A DNA stretch of 64,000 nucleotides from Fibrobacter sp. UWB4 (GCF_002210345.1 NZ_MWQI01000001.1:1-64000), one strand, 5' to 3'; shown: positions 1 to 7,771, counted from the first letter of the stretch. Translations and numbers: made by a program. The notes: generated by a model not told the origin, from the letters alone.

Positions 1-53
1 ATCGCCGATGGTACCTGGCCCTCGGGTCCGGGAGAGTAGGTCGCCGCTGGATT
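1..53 (+). rRNA. 5S ribosomal RNA, 3' end (partial)
   Basis: The first ~53 bases contain the conserved 3' part of bacterial 5S rRNA (GATGGTACC..., then GGGAGAGTAGGTCGCCGC). The gene runs off the left edge, so only the last third or so is present. A strong terminator follows at once, so this is the end of an rRNA operon. The exact 3' base is uncertain by a few nucleotides. Confidence 0.9.
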
Positions 54-56
54 CAC

Positions 57-95
57 GCCCCCTTGGTCGAACAAACGACCGAGGGGGCTTTTTTA
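57..95 (+). terminator. Rho-independent terminator of the rRNA operon
   Basis: A 13-bp GC-rich stem (57-69 with 76-88, one G-T pair) with a six-base loop is followed by a T run. It lies right after the 5S rRNA. Confidence 0.9.
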
Positions 96-150
96 TTTTG
101 TCCTAAATGAACTTTCTGAAAAACATCTTTGTTTTAGCAATTTCTAGCGA

Positions 151-174
151 CTAATAACCAATAACCACTAACTA
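151..174 (+). repeat. Degenerate 7-bp tandem repeat
   Basis: The stretch reads as heptamers CTAATAA / CCAATAA / CCACTAA / CTA. It is one of about a dozen heptad-phased stretches in the window. It lies just upstream of the -10-like hexamer of the GH57-like gene. Confidence 0.6.
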
Positions 175-181
175 AAATTGC

Positions 182-187
182 TATTCT
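182..187 (+). promoter_or_regulatory. Candidate -10 element, leaderless start of GH57-like gene
   Basis: TATTCT is followed by seven bases and then the ATG at 195, with no Shine-Dalgarno between. This is the spacing expected if transcription begins at the start codon. No clear -35 is seen. Confidence 0.4.
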
Positions 188-194
188 TTGTCGC

Positions 195-2051
195 ATGAAT
201 CCTAGAATATCCTTTGTATTGCAGATGTCGCCATCGACCTCGTATGAAAACCTTGAGGCGGTCGCGCGTAACTTGCTCGAAGGATTGAATGTTCTTCTGA
301 ACTCGGAACAGGTAAAGTGCTCCATTTTCTTGGATGGGCCTGTGATCGAGGCGCTTTACAATGTGGCAAAGCCCTTGATGTTCGGCAAAATCCAGAATGC
401 GATTCGCAATGGGGTTCTTGAATTTTTAGGCGGTGGCTATTACGATCCGATGCTGCCGCTTTTCCCGGAAGATTTGCAGATGATGCAGCTGGAACTGCAT
501 CGCAACTACTTGAAGAAGGTTCTTGACGCAGAACCGCAGGGGTATTTCAACTCCTCGCTGGTGTGGGAGCCGGGCATGGCCGATGTGCTGGAGCGTTCTC
601 GTTTTGACTATGCGCTGGTGACGGAATCTGCTGTGCAAGATGCACTTGGTCGATCGACGCCCGTTTCGGGATGGTTTACGCTTGAAGATCGCGGTGCGCT
701 TATCCGCATTGTCCCTGTGTCCGAGACGCTTTCGAAAGCGATTGCCGAAGATAATCTTTCTTGGCGCTCTGTCGCAGAACAGTATTGCCGCGATGGTAAG
801 TCTGCCATTGCGCTTTTAGATATTCCTTCTGAACCGGCTGAGATTATTGATTTCTTTGGACGCTTTGTAGATTTTGTCGAGACAAATGAGGTTCAGACTA
901 GAACCGTCGGTTTTGCGGTTGACCAGCTTGAAACTTGCGGTACGATTAGCTTCCTTGTTTCGGCGGGGCGCAAAATTGGTTTGCCTTCGACTGCACGGAC
1001 TTGCCGCGAACTATTGATTCGTCGTCCAGAAATCAATATGCACCACAAGACTTTCCTGAATTTGTACAGGAGAGCCCGCTGTGTGCTTTCGGGCAAGAAG
1101 TGGCTTGAATTTTGCCATGCGCTTTTGCCGGCAATGGCCCCCCTTTATTTTAGGGACATGTTCAATCGCTCGGGCATGCGTTCCATGATGGTCCGTAAGC
1201 GCTCGAACAAGCTTTTGATTGCGGCATCGCAGATTCTCGACGACCTGACTGGTTTCTCGGGGCTTCGCGTGGATGTGTGCGACTTTTTGCTACGTGGCAA
1301 AAAAGTTCTCTTTTGCGAAAATCCAGAATCGTCTTACTTGCTTGATTGCGGCATCGGCGGAGCGCTCCGGGCTTGGAATTATAAAGGGGCAAAGATTAAC
1401 TTAGTGAATTCCTGGCGTGACGACGGCGAACCTTCGTTTGCGTTTTTGGATTGCCTCCTCCCGAATATGGACTTTACACCGGTCAAGCTGGAGCAGATGC
1501 TCTATGACCGCAAGCACTTGCTTGCCGACCTGTATGACTACCGCATTCTCCGTTCGGAATCCGGCACGGAGATTATGCTTGACGAGGAACAGGGCTTTGT
1601 AAATGAAGAACGCAAGGCTTTGTTCAAAATCAAAAAGGTCTTTACGTTCCAGGGCGACGCTGCCAAGTTTACGGTCTCGTATGCTATCGATAACCTTGCA
1701 TACGTGAACACGAAGGGATATTTCGGGACGATTCTTGAGCTTGGACTTCTGTCTCGGGGTGATGTTAACAAAGTCTGGATTGATGGCAAGAATGTCAAGT
1801 GGAACATGGTCGAGCCGCTTTTGTACCCGGATGGACGGTTGCTGGAAATTCGCGACGAAAAGGGCGGCTGTGTTTTCCGCATGGGCTTTGACCGACCGAC
1901 ATCTATTTTTGTAGGCTCCATCTTTGGGGCGACATCGTCGGCTGCGCCGCAGGCTTTTCAAGGTATTCGCGTGTTCCCGTTCTGGAACGCTCCGTTCAAG
2001 GTGCTTGACCGCAAATCGTTCAAGATTTCAGTGTCAGTGACCAAGAGGTAA
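195..2051 (+). CDS. GH57-like protein, catalytic residues apparently lost
   Basis: A 618-residue protein resembling glycoside hydrolase family 57 4-alpha-glucanotransferases. The N-terminal half has the family's GGGYYDP segment and a VWEP motif near residues 123-126. The C-terminal part (about 370-618) resembles the glucanotransferase-associated beta domain (LLDCGIGGALRAWNYKG, then FLDCLLP). In active enzymes the nucleophile Glu sits three residues before WEP (TERVWEP); here the motif is SSLVWEP, so Ser121 replaces it. The N-terminal HQP motif and the catalytic-Asp region (here LDIPSEPAE) are also not recognisable. I infer a non-catalytic, perhaps carbohydrate-binding, protein. No signal peptide is seen, so it is probably cytoplasmic. 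It starts a cluster with the STAS-domain protein (3-nt gap) and the transglycosylase. No Shine-Dalgarno precedes the ATG. Confidence 0.7.
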   Translation: MNPRISFVLQMSPSTSYENLEAVARNLLEGLNVLLNSEQVKCSIFLDGPVIEALYNVAKPLMFGKIQNAIRNGVLEFLGGGYYDPMLPLFPEDLQMMQLELHRNYLKKVLDAEPQGYFNSSLVWEPGMADVLERSRFDYALVTESAVQDALGRSTPVSGWFTLEDRGALIRIVPVSETLSKAIAEDNLSWRSVAEQYCRDGKSAIALLDIPSEPAEIIDFFGRFVDFVETNEVQTRTVGFAVDQLETCGTISFLVSAGRKIGLPSTARTCRELLIRRPEINMHHKTFLNLYRRARCVLSGKKWLEFCHALLPAMAPLYFRDMFNRSGMRSMMVRKRSNKLLIAASQILDDLTGFSGLRVDVCDFLLRGKKVLFCENPESSYLLDCGIGGALRAWNYKGAKINLVNSWRDDGEPSFAFLDCLLPNMDFTPVKLEQMLYDRKHLLADLYDYRILRSESGTEIMLDEEQGFVNEERKALFKIKKVFTFQGDAAKFTVSYAIDNLAYVNTKGYFGTILELGLLSRGDVNKVWIDGKNVKWNMVEPLLYPDGRLLEIRDEKGGCVFRMGFDRPTSIFVGSIFGATSSAAPQAFQGIRVFPFWNAPFKVLDRKSFKISVSVTKR

Positions 2052-2054
2052 ATT

Positions 2055-2741
2055 GTGCGGGCTGACTTGATTGACATCCAGGTAGAAGATCGCGGCGAAG
2101 AAGTTGAAATTTCGCTGTTTGGCATTCTTGGCGAATACCAGCTTTCGGCTGTTCGTGAAAAGCTAGAAATGCTAGTGCGTGGGCCGGGCGTGTTCTTTTT
2201 TGTGAATCTCCAGAATGTGCGTTTTACGACCGAAGCTTATCGCAGCCTGTTCCTTGAAATTCTGAACTTGATCAAGCAGCAGAAGGCAACTCTCATCTTG
2301 CTGTTCGAGAGTGAAGAGCTGAAAGCTTATTTTGAACGGTACCGCAACATTTTTGAAATTTACAGGAACCGTGAGGATTACCGTAAGTCGGGGATTTCCA
2401 AGCAAGTTCACTTGGTGGGTTTCCACTATGAAAAAAGGTCCATTAGCCTATCTCCTGGCTTTGCGATTTCTGTGGCGCTTTTCCTGATTGGCTGGGCTGT
2501 TACGTTGTTTGTCATCGTCGTTGGGCAAGGGCGTGAGATTTCTGATAAGCAGGCGCAGATAACGGCGCTTGAAAGCCAGAAAGCCCGTTACATCCGCGAA
2601 ATAGACCGACTGGAATCGGCGATTGGCCCGATGCGTAAGCTTGGTGTTGTTCAGGATACGACTTTGCTCAGTTCTTTTGGCGCGATTCAGGACTGGGTCT
2701 CGTATCTAGAATATTTGGAGAAAGATCGGCGTGAAAAGTAG
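2055..2741 (+). CDS. STAS-like domain, one membrane segment and coiled coil; function unknown
   Basis: A 228-residue protein starting at GTG with AGAGG just upstream. Residues 1 to about 115 look like a STAS/anti-sigma-antagonist fold (alternating strands and helices, FVNLQNVRFTTEAYRSLF). One hydrophobic segment follows at about 133-155 (FAISVALFLIGWAVTLFVIVV), then a charged coiled coil to the end. A cytoplasmic STAS domain tethered to the membrane with a periplasmic coiled coil is the likely topology. It begins 3 nt after the GH57-like gene and overlaps the transglycosylase by 11 bp, so the three are probably co-translated. No family name can be given; a scaffold linking the GH57-like protein to the envelope enzyme is only a guess. 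Confidence 0.6.
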   Translation: MRADLIDIQVEDRGEEVEISLFGILGEYQLSAVREKLEMLVRGPGVFFFVNLQNVRFTTEAYRSLFLEILNLIKQQKATLILLFESEELKAYFERYRNIFEIYRNREDYRKSGISKQVHLVGFHYEKRSISLSPGFAISVALFLIGWAVTLFVIVVGQGREISDKQAQITALESQKARYIREIDRLESAIGPMRKLGVVQDTTLLSSFGAIQDWVSYLEYLEKDRREK

Positions 2742-3417
2742 CGTTCGTCTCTCTTCGATGAGCGTTAGCGTTCTGTTTATCATTGGCTTTGCAGTTTTAT
2801 TCTTTTTTGCGAGCGAATGGTATTCAAACCGTGTTAAGCTTGAAAAGATGGCTTATCAGGAGCGCGTCCTTCACAATGACCTAGAACACTTGGAGGTCGT
2901 GGGCAAGTGGACGCTTGATTACGTGAAAATCGAAAAGGCGCTCACGTACATGCTTGGTGACCGCCTGTCCGAAGTGAGCTTTCGCATTTTGGCGGAGCAC
3001 TTGTGGAAGATTTCGCAGTCGTATTCGCTCGATCCTTTGATCATCCTTGCTGTCGTGGCGCAAGAAAGCCGCGGCAACCCGTATGCGCGTGGACGTTTCC
3101 AGACTGGTAAATTCTCGGGCGCACTAGGACTCATGCAGATAAAGCTAGAAACGGCTAAGTCTATAGGTCGTAGATTTGGACTTGTTATCGAAAGCGAGGC
3201 TGACTTGTTGCGCCCTGAAGTAAATGTGGTTGTGGGGTCGGCGTACTTGATTCGCCTTATCGGAAAGTATGGCAATTGGAGGGATGCCCTGGTCGCGTAT
3301 AATCTCGGTCATACGGCCGTTGACAAGCTTCTGGAAAAGAATCTTCCGCTTCCGACTTTTTATTATGAGGGCGTTGTTGCGAAATACAAGGATCTGGTAA
3401 AGCACTGCTCCTTTTAA
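2731..3417 (+). CDS. Membrane-anchored lytic transglycosylase (SLT domain)
   Basis: A 228-residue protein from GTG 2731. An N-terminal membrane anchor (SVSVLFIIGFAVLFFFASEW) precedes a periplasmic SLT/lysozyme-like domain from about residue 85. The domain has the expected catalytic Glu in VVAQESRGNPYA, the GALGLMQI motif and VAYNLG. Such enzymes cleave the MurNAc-GlcNAc bond of peptidoglycan, giving 1,6-anhydro ends. Its start overlaps the upstream STAS-domain gene by 11 bp. Family assignment is firm; the exact transglycosylase subclass (Slt70/MltC/MltE type) is not. Confidence 0.88.
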   Translation: MKSSVRLSSMSVSVLFIIGFAVLFFFASEWYSNRVKLEKMAYQERVLHNDLEHLEVVGKWTLDYVKIEKALTYMLGDRLSEVSFRILAEHLWKISQSYSLDPLIILAVVAQESRGNPYARGRFQTGKFSGALGLMQIKLETAKSIGRRFGLVIESEADLLRPEVNVVVGSAYLIRLIGKYGNWRDALVAYNLGHTAVDKLLEKNLPLPTFYYEGVVAKYKDLVKHCSF

Positions 3418-3475
3418 ATAGCCTTTTGGGAATCAAAAGATAAATCTGAGGCTGTAGGGGCTTAAATCTTTTTTC

Positions 3476-3481
3476 TAAATT
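3476..3481 (+). promoter_or_regulatory. Candidate -10 element, leaderless start of tolC-like gene
   Basis: TAAATT is followed by six bases (CTAGGC) and then GTG 3488. The sequence TTTTCTAAATT recurs upstream of the aminotransferase gene at 13270. No ribosome-binding site fits before the GTG. Confidence 0.45.
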
Positions 3482-3487
3482 CTAGGC

Positions 3488-4852
3488 GTGATAAGGAATG
3501 TCTTTTTTATACTGGCGTTGGCGGGGGTTGCCTTAGCGGGCGATGTCCGTTATGATTGCCTGCGCTTTGTTGAACAGGGGCTTGCGAAAGATCCGCAGGT
3601 AGCCGAGACGAAGTTCGGCTTGGAAAGCAAGACCGATAAAATGCGTTCGCTCAAGGCCGAAGCTATTTTGCCGACTTTGAATGTCTCAATGATGGTCGGG
3701 CCTGCGCCCGGTCTAAAGGAGACCGTAGATAACTGGGGCGATACTGTAGATACGTATGATTTTTCTCGAATGGGGCCTTTTTGGGCTGTTCAGGCAAAAT
3801 TTATCCAGCCGTTAAATTTAGGTCAATACCAGACGGGTAAAAAGGCGCTGGAAGCGGATTTGCAGCAAAAGACGTTCGAGATCGAAAATAAAGTTCTCAA
3901 GAAAGAAGTCGAACTCCAGACTTACTATTACAATTACCTTCTTGCGCTTGAAATGAAGCGCGTTGCAGGCGATGCCCAGAAACAGGTTGACAAGGCGTAC
4001 GATCAGCTCGAAGAAGCTTTAGATGAGGATGAACCGACGGTCTCGCAGACGGACCTGTTGAATCTCAAGGCTAAAATGCATACCGTCAAGGAAGGCGTGA
4101 TTGAAGCGGACCTTGGGATGAAGCGTGTCATGCTCATGATTCGGTTTGTGCTTGGCTTGTCGGAAGAGGATCCGTTTGTGACGGAAGATTCTGTGCTTGC
4201 AATGAGAAAAGAACCGTTGCCGACGGAAGAACAGGTTCGCGAACTCACGATCAAGCATAATCCTGAGCTGAAGCAGCTGGATGCTGGACTAAGGGCCAGA
4301 AAGCTACAGATGGATTTGGCGGAAGCAAGGCTTGCTCCGGAATTCTTTGTCATGGGCGAGTTCGAGTATGTCAAGAGCTGGGCCGGAAACCGCAATGTAT
4401 TGCAGAAAAGCGCTTTTGCCCAGGATGCCGTTAACAAAATTTCAGGGCTTATTGGTATTGGCCTGAGATACCGTTTGAATTTCTGGAAAACATGGGAAGA
4501 ATTCCGCCAGGCGAGAACAGACTATCGCGGTCTTCGCTTGAAAGAAAGCTATGCTACGGATGGGCTTGTTTCGAAGGCTATAGAACAGTATTACCAGGTT
4601 GTTGCCGCCAAGGGAAAGCTCGATGCCTTGCGTGAAAGCTTACGTGCAACGGAAGCGCTTTTGAAAGATGCCGCCATGAAATACGACCTTGATAAATCCC
4701 AGACGGGTGCTCTTGTATCGGCCTATACGCAGAACATAACCATGCAAAAAGATTATTATTTCGCAGTTTGCCGATATAATGTCGAATTTGCCGGATTAGT
4801 GGCAAAGATGGGTTTGTCAATTCGGGAGTATAATTCGTATTTTAATAAGTAA
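3488..4852 (+). CDS. TolC-family outer-membrane efflux protein
   Basis: A 454-residue protein with a signal peptide (residues 1-17, cleavage after ALA). Two repeats of long heptad-rich helices fit the TolC/OEP fold: about 110-225 and 330-450 are coiled-coil-like, separated by strand-rich segments typical of the beta-barrel part (FWAVQAKFIQPLNLG, then GIGLRYRLNFWKTW). TolC-type trimers form the outer-membrane exit channel of efflux or secretion systems. No inner-membrane partner is encoded nearby; the next gene encodes an MlaC-like periplasmic protein, which may hint at lipid traffic. The GTG start gives a clean signal peptide and has a -10-like hexamer six bases upstream. Confidence 0.85.
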   Translation: MIRNVFFILALAGVALAGDVRYDCLRFVEQGLAKDPQVAETKFGLESKTDKMRSLKAEAILPTLNVSMMVGPAPGLKETVDNWGDTVDTYDFSRMGPFWAVQAKFIQPLNLGQYQTGKKALEADLQQKTFEIENKVLKKEVELQTYYYNYLLALEMKRVAGDAQKQVDKAYDQLEEALDEDEPTVSQTDLLNLKAKMHTVKEGVIEADLGMKRVMLMIRFVLGLSEEDPFVTEDSVLAMRKEPLPTEEQVRELTIKHNPELKQLDAGLRARKLQMDLAEARLAPEFFVMGEFEYVKSWAGNRNVLQKSAFAQDAVNKISGLIGIGLRYRLNFWKTWEEFRQARTDYRGLRLKESYATDGLVSKAIEQYYQVVAAKGKLDALRESLRATEALLKDAAMKYDLDKSQTGALVSAYTQNITMQKDYYFAVCRYNVEFAGLVAKMGLSIREYNSYFNK

Positions 4853-4867
4853 ATGAGGAGTATCAAG

Positions 4868-5446
4868 ATGTTTAAGAAAATACTTATTGCCATTGCTTGC
4901 GCGTCTCTTTTAGCTTTTGCTGCGGACGATCCGGTTTCTGTTGTAAAAAGCAAGGACGCAGAATTGCAGAACATCATCAAGAAGTCTAAACGTACCGCGA
5001 AAGAAACGGAACGCGTTAAGAGCTTGTTGAATGATTCCTTTGACTTTGCCCTCTTGGCCAAGAAGTCCTTGGCTGCAAGCGACTGGAAGGCCCAGGACGA
5101 AGCATCCCAGCAGAAGTTCGTGACGGAATTCCAGCGCATGGTCCGCAACTCCAGTGCAAACCGCCTTGAACTTTATCGCGCCGATTCCACGATTTACGAA
5201 CCGGCCAAGATGAAGGGAACGGACGATGCTCGCGTTGTGGCTCACTTGTGGAACAAGGGCAAGGAATCGGTGCTCGAATACAAGATGACACTTGTGAATG
5301 GCAAGTGGAAGGCTTGGGACTTGGTCATCGACGACCTTTCTACGGCCCGCAACTACAAGGAACAGTTCAGCAAGATTCTGAAAGACAAGAGCTTTGCCGA
5401 ATTGATCGACATTATCAGCAAGAAGGCTGACGAAGCCGAAAAGTAA
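4868..5446 (+). CDS. MlaC/Ttg2D-like periplasmic phospholipid-binding protein
   Basis: 192 residues from ATG 4868. An in-frame ATG exists at 4853, but AGGAG (4856-4860) lies between the two, at good spacing for 4868, which also begins a normal signal peptide (MFKKILIAIACASLLAFA). The mature part has the MlaC pattern: helical N-terminus, FDFALLAKKSL, FVTEFQRMVRNSS, VEYKM-type strand and the final WKAWDLVIDDLSTARNYKEQFSKIL block. MlaC shuttles phospholipids between outer- and inner-membrane Mla complexes; no mlaDEF genes lie in the window. It is followed by a TAATG overlap with the DUF2953-like gene, indicating coupling. Confidence 0.85.
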   Translation: MFKKILIAIACASLLAFAADDPVSVVKSKDAELQNIIKKSKRTAKETERVKSLLNDSFDFALLAKKSLAASDWKAQDEASQQKFVTEFQRMVRNSSANRLELYRADSTIYEPAKMKGTDDARVVAHLWNKGKESVLEYKMTLVNGKWKAWDLVIDDLSTARNYKEQFSKILKDKSFAELIDIISKKADEAEK

Positions 5447-6564
5447 TGGGCTTTTTTTCCTGGCTTTTTTGTGCAATTCTCGTTGTAGCGCTTGTGCTAC
5501 TGCTTTTCCCGTTTTCGTTTCGGATTGATTTCGAGGCCGGGGAGCGCGGTGTGCGGGCGCTTTTCTTTTTTTTCAAGAAGAAAATTTACGAGTACGAGAA
5601 GAAGTGGAAGGAAGAAGTCGGCAGTAAGGAGCTGGCGGTTGAAGGAGACGACAAATGCGTAGATCGAGAGTCGCGACCAAGCTCGCTTGGGCATGACCGA
5701 GATCAGCATTTGGGACAAGAGCGAAGCGATTGTCCAAAGACGAGAGACGAGAAACTAGATGCGCCGCCGACTGAAGCGGTTGCGAAAAAGCCTACTGAAA
5801 CACCTAAGACGGAACCGATGGATGCTCCGGCAGGGACTGAATTAGGAATTAAAAATCCTCAGGATTCGTCATTGCGAGCCGAAGACACCCCCGAAAAGCG
5901 AGAGTCGCGACCAAGCGAGCTTGGGCATGACCGAGCCCAAGGGGGTGGGGCTGTGACCCATCCAGTAAAGTCTAGCGCAAGCAGCGAGAGTGCGCATCCT
6001 GTGGAAGTAAAATCTTCGCCTGTAGTTGAAGTTTCTTCTGATGCAAAAGCTGCGGAATCCGAGAAGCCCGATGATGAAAAAAACGCCGAAGATAAAAAGC
6101 CGAAAAAGGAAAAGCGCAAGCTTTCGGACCGTGAATTTTGGACCATCATTTTGACGCCGGATCTTGATGCTAGGGCGTTCAAGTACATTCTGAAAATTTT
6201 GAAGTCGGCGCTTACGCTCTTCCGTGTGCGCTTTAGCGATTGCTTTGTCGAGGGCATCCGCACGGATTACCAGACCATGGGCTATATTGCTGCGGTGAAC
6301 GGATTCTTGAAGGCGTACCCGTACGTTGGCGATTGGGACTTGAGAATGGACTGGTGTAACGAAAAGGAACTCCGCGCAGTTGGCTCGGTTCGCTTGAACA
6401 TTACGTTGCTCCGCATTTTCTGCTTTACTTTGGAAACGCTTGTGCTGGCTGGAATTTTGGCGTTTAGCTTTTGGCGCCGTCGTGCACATGTGATTAAAAC
6501 AAATGAACTCCCGCAACTCGGATTTATCCGCAGGCGGATTCTTGAATTTATTTTGGAGGACTGA
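5446..6564 (+). CDS. DUF2953-like membrane protein with in-frame repeat insertions
   Basis: A 372-residue protein. An N-terminal membrane segment (residues 3-23) is followed by FRIDFEAG..., and the C-terminal part (about 225-345) resembles DUF2953 (TDYQTMGYIAAVNGFL and a strand-rich end). A second hydrophobic segment lies near 325-340. Between about residues 55 and 195 the protein is low complexity, and this part is coded by dispersed repeats: a palindromic element at 5650-5716 (peptide DRESRPSSLGHDRDQHLG), heptad repeat at 5737-5758 and a second palindrome at 5886-5947 (peptide RESRPSELGHDR). The repeats keep the frame. The gene overlaps mlaC and the pseudouridine synthase gene by one base each (TAATG, TGATG). 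Function unknown. Confidence 0.6.
   Translation: MGFFSWLFCAILVVALVLLLFPFSFRIDFEAGERGVRALFFFFKKKIYEYEKKWKEEVGSKELAVEGDDKCVDRESRPSSLGHDRDQHLGQERSDCPKTRDEKLDAPPTEAVAKKPTETPKTEPMDAPAGTELGIKNPQDSSLRAEDTPEKRESRPSELGHDRAQGGGAVTHPVKSSASSESAHPVEVKSSPVVEVSSDAKAAESEKPDDEKNAEDKKPKKEKRKLSDREFWTIILTPDLDARAFKYILKILKSALTLFRVRFSDCFVEGIRTDYQTMGYIAAVNGFLKAYPYVGDWDLRMDWCNEKELRAVGSVRLNITLLRIFCFTLETLVLAGILAFSFWRRRAHVIKTNELPQLGFIRRRILEFILED
5650..5716 (+). repeat. Intragenic palindromic element, copy 1
   Basis: Outer arms CAAATGC and GCATTTG and inner flanks CGAGAGTCGC...ATGACCGAG enclose a small hairpin (CCAAGC-TC-GCTTGG). The same flanks and outer arms occur on the opposite strand at 52896-52960, inside another coding region and in the corresponding reading frame. 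Confidence 0.75.
5886..5947 (+). repeat. Intragenic palindromic element, copy 2
   Basis: The same core flanks (GAGAGTCGC...ATGACCGAG) and central hairpin (CCAAGC-GA-GCTTGG) as copy 1, but with different outer arms that are still complementary (CACCCCC / GGGGGTG). It lies in frame in the same gene. Confidence 0.7.
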
Positions 6565-7268
6565 TGGCTGTTTTGACTTTGGAACGATTGCTTGCTTCGA
6601 TGGGCTTTGGCAGCCGCAAGGATGCGCGTGGGTTAGTGCGCATGGGCCTTGTGGAACTGGATGGCAAGGTTCTCGATGACCCGTTCATGGAATTCAAGAC
6701 GCGTCCGGAATTCATCACGGTGAATGGCGAAGAAACGCCAACGGTCGAAAAATTGTACGTGATGCTTTACAAGCCGACGGATGTGGAATGCAGCCACAAC
6801 GCCCGTGACCACAAGCCTGTGTATGATTTATTGCCAGAACGCTTCACGGCAATGGGCATCCAGTCCGTCGGGCGTTTGGATGCGGATTCTTCGGGACTCT
6901 TGCTGCTTTCGAATCAAGGTGACTTTATCCACAAGGTCGAAAGCCCGAAGAAGGGACTCTGGAAAAAGTATCGCGTGACGCTTGCACGCCCGTTTACAGA
7001 TGCACAGAAGGCGGAACTCTTGGCGGGTGTGATGCTCAAGGACGAAAGACGTCCGGTGCTGGCTCGCGAGATTGAAGTGAACGGAGATGCCGTGGACATC
7101 TCGATTGGCGAGGGACTGTACCACCAGGTTCGCCGCATGTTCGCTGCGGTCGGCAATCACGTCGAGACGCTTGAACGCATTGCGATTGGACCGGTTGTTC
7201 TGGATCGCACATTGGGTGAGGGCGGTTGGCGATTCCTCACCGAAGAAGAAGTCGCTGCACTGTCGTAA
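6564..7268 (+). CDS. RsuA/RluB-family 16S/23S rRNA pseudouridine synthase
   Basis: A 234-residue protein with an N-terminal S4 RNA-binding domain (LERLLASMGFGSRKDARGLV) and a pseudouridine synthase domain. The catalytic motif GRLDADSSGLLLL (Asp near residue 107) and the later YHQVRRMFAAVGNHVETLERI block are diagnostic of the RsuA/RluB/RluE/RluF group, which isomerises specific uridines in rRNA. The substrate site cannot be chosen from sequence alone. The start ATG overlaps the stop of the DUF2953-like gene (TGATG) with GGAGG upstream. Confidence 0.9.
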   Translation: MAVLTLERLLASMGFGSRKDARGLVRMGLVELDGKVLDDPFMEFKTRPEFITVNGEETPTVEKLYVMLYKPTDVECSHNARDHKPVYDLLPERFTAMGIQSVGRLDADSSGLLLLSNQGDFIHKVESPKKGLWKKYRVTLARPFTDAQKAELLAGVMLKDERRPVLAREIEVNGDAVDISIGEGLYHQVRRMFAAVGNHVETLERIAIGPVVLDRTLGEGGWRFLTEEEVAALS

Positions 7269-7270
7269 TA

Positions 7271-7301
7271 AAGGAGATGCCCGCTCAGTGGCGGGCATGA
7301 C
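7271..7301. repeat. REP-like palindrome, copy A
   Basis: AAGGAGATGCCCGC-TCAGTG-GCGGGCATGAC. The core TGCCCGC/GCGGGCA palindrome recurs at 9111, 20972 and, in a variant form, at 24686. It sits just after the pseudouridine synthase stop codon. Confidence 0.75.
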
Positions 7302-7311
7302 AAAGAAAAAG

Positions 7312-7340
7312 AAAAGCCGGCGTTCAAGCCGGCTCTTTCG
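7312..7340. terminator. Bidirectional terminator between rsuA-like and HU genes
   Basis: A 7-bp GC-rich stem AGCCGGC / GCCGGCT with a six-base loop. On the minus strand it is followed by TTTCTTTTTCTTT, so it best serves the leftward HU-like gene; on the plus strand it is followed by CTTTCG. Confidence 0.65.
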
Positions 7341-7384
7341 TATCAGGCGTTTGCGTTGCCTGAGCTAATAGGTTCAAAGTTCAT

Positions 7385-7759
7385 TTAGATGGAATCGTCG
7401 TCGCTACCGACGTGTACGATTTCGTCTTCGGTTTCAAGTTCCGGCTGTACAGAGGCTTCGCCGAGGATGCCTTCGAGCGAATTGATCTTGTCCTTAATGT
7501 CGTTGCTGAACTTGAATGTCGGGACCAGGCGTTCGTCGATGAGGACTGTTTCGCCAGTGCGGGGGTTGCGTGCCGGGCGAGCCTTGCGGGGCTTGCAGGC
7601 GAACGTGCCGAAACCGCGAATTTCAATAGTATTGCCTTCGATAAGCTTCTCGCCGAGGAGGTCGAGGAACTGTTCGACAACAATTTTAATATCATTGCGC
7701 ACAAATCCTGTGGATTTGGCGATTTCCTGAATAAGAGATTGTTTAGTTATATTAGCCAC
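7385..7759 (-). CDS. HU/IHF-family DNA-binding protein with acidic C-terminal tail
   Basis: A 124-residue protein starting at GTG 7759. Residues 1 to about 92 match the HU/IHF fold: MANITKQSLIQEIAKSTGF, the GFGTFACKPRKAR strand and the RNPRTGE motif at the tip of the DNA-embracing arm. HU-type dimers bend and compact DNA. After KDKINSLE there are about 30 extra residues rich in Glu/Asp (ETEDEIVHVGSDDDSI), absent from standard ~90-residue HU. A TATATT hexamer lies six bases before the GTG and no Shine-Dalgarno is present, so the mRNA may be leaderless. It is divergent from the dihydrouridine synthase gene. Confidence 0.88.
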   Translation of the reverse strand: MANITKQSLIQEIAKSTGFVRNDIKIVVEQFLDLLGEKLIEGNTIEIRGFGTFACKPRKARPARNPRTGETVLIDERLVPTFKFSNDIKDKINSLEGILGEASVQPELETEDEIVHVGSDDDSI

Positions 7760-7765
7760 ACACTA

Positions 7766-7771
7766 AATATA
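7766..7771 (-). promoter_or_regulatory. Candidate -10 element, leaderless start of HU gene
   Basis: TATATT on the minus strand is followed by TAGTGT and then GTG 7759. The six-base spacing equals that of four other genes in the window. Confidence 0.5.
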
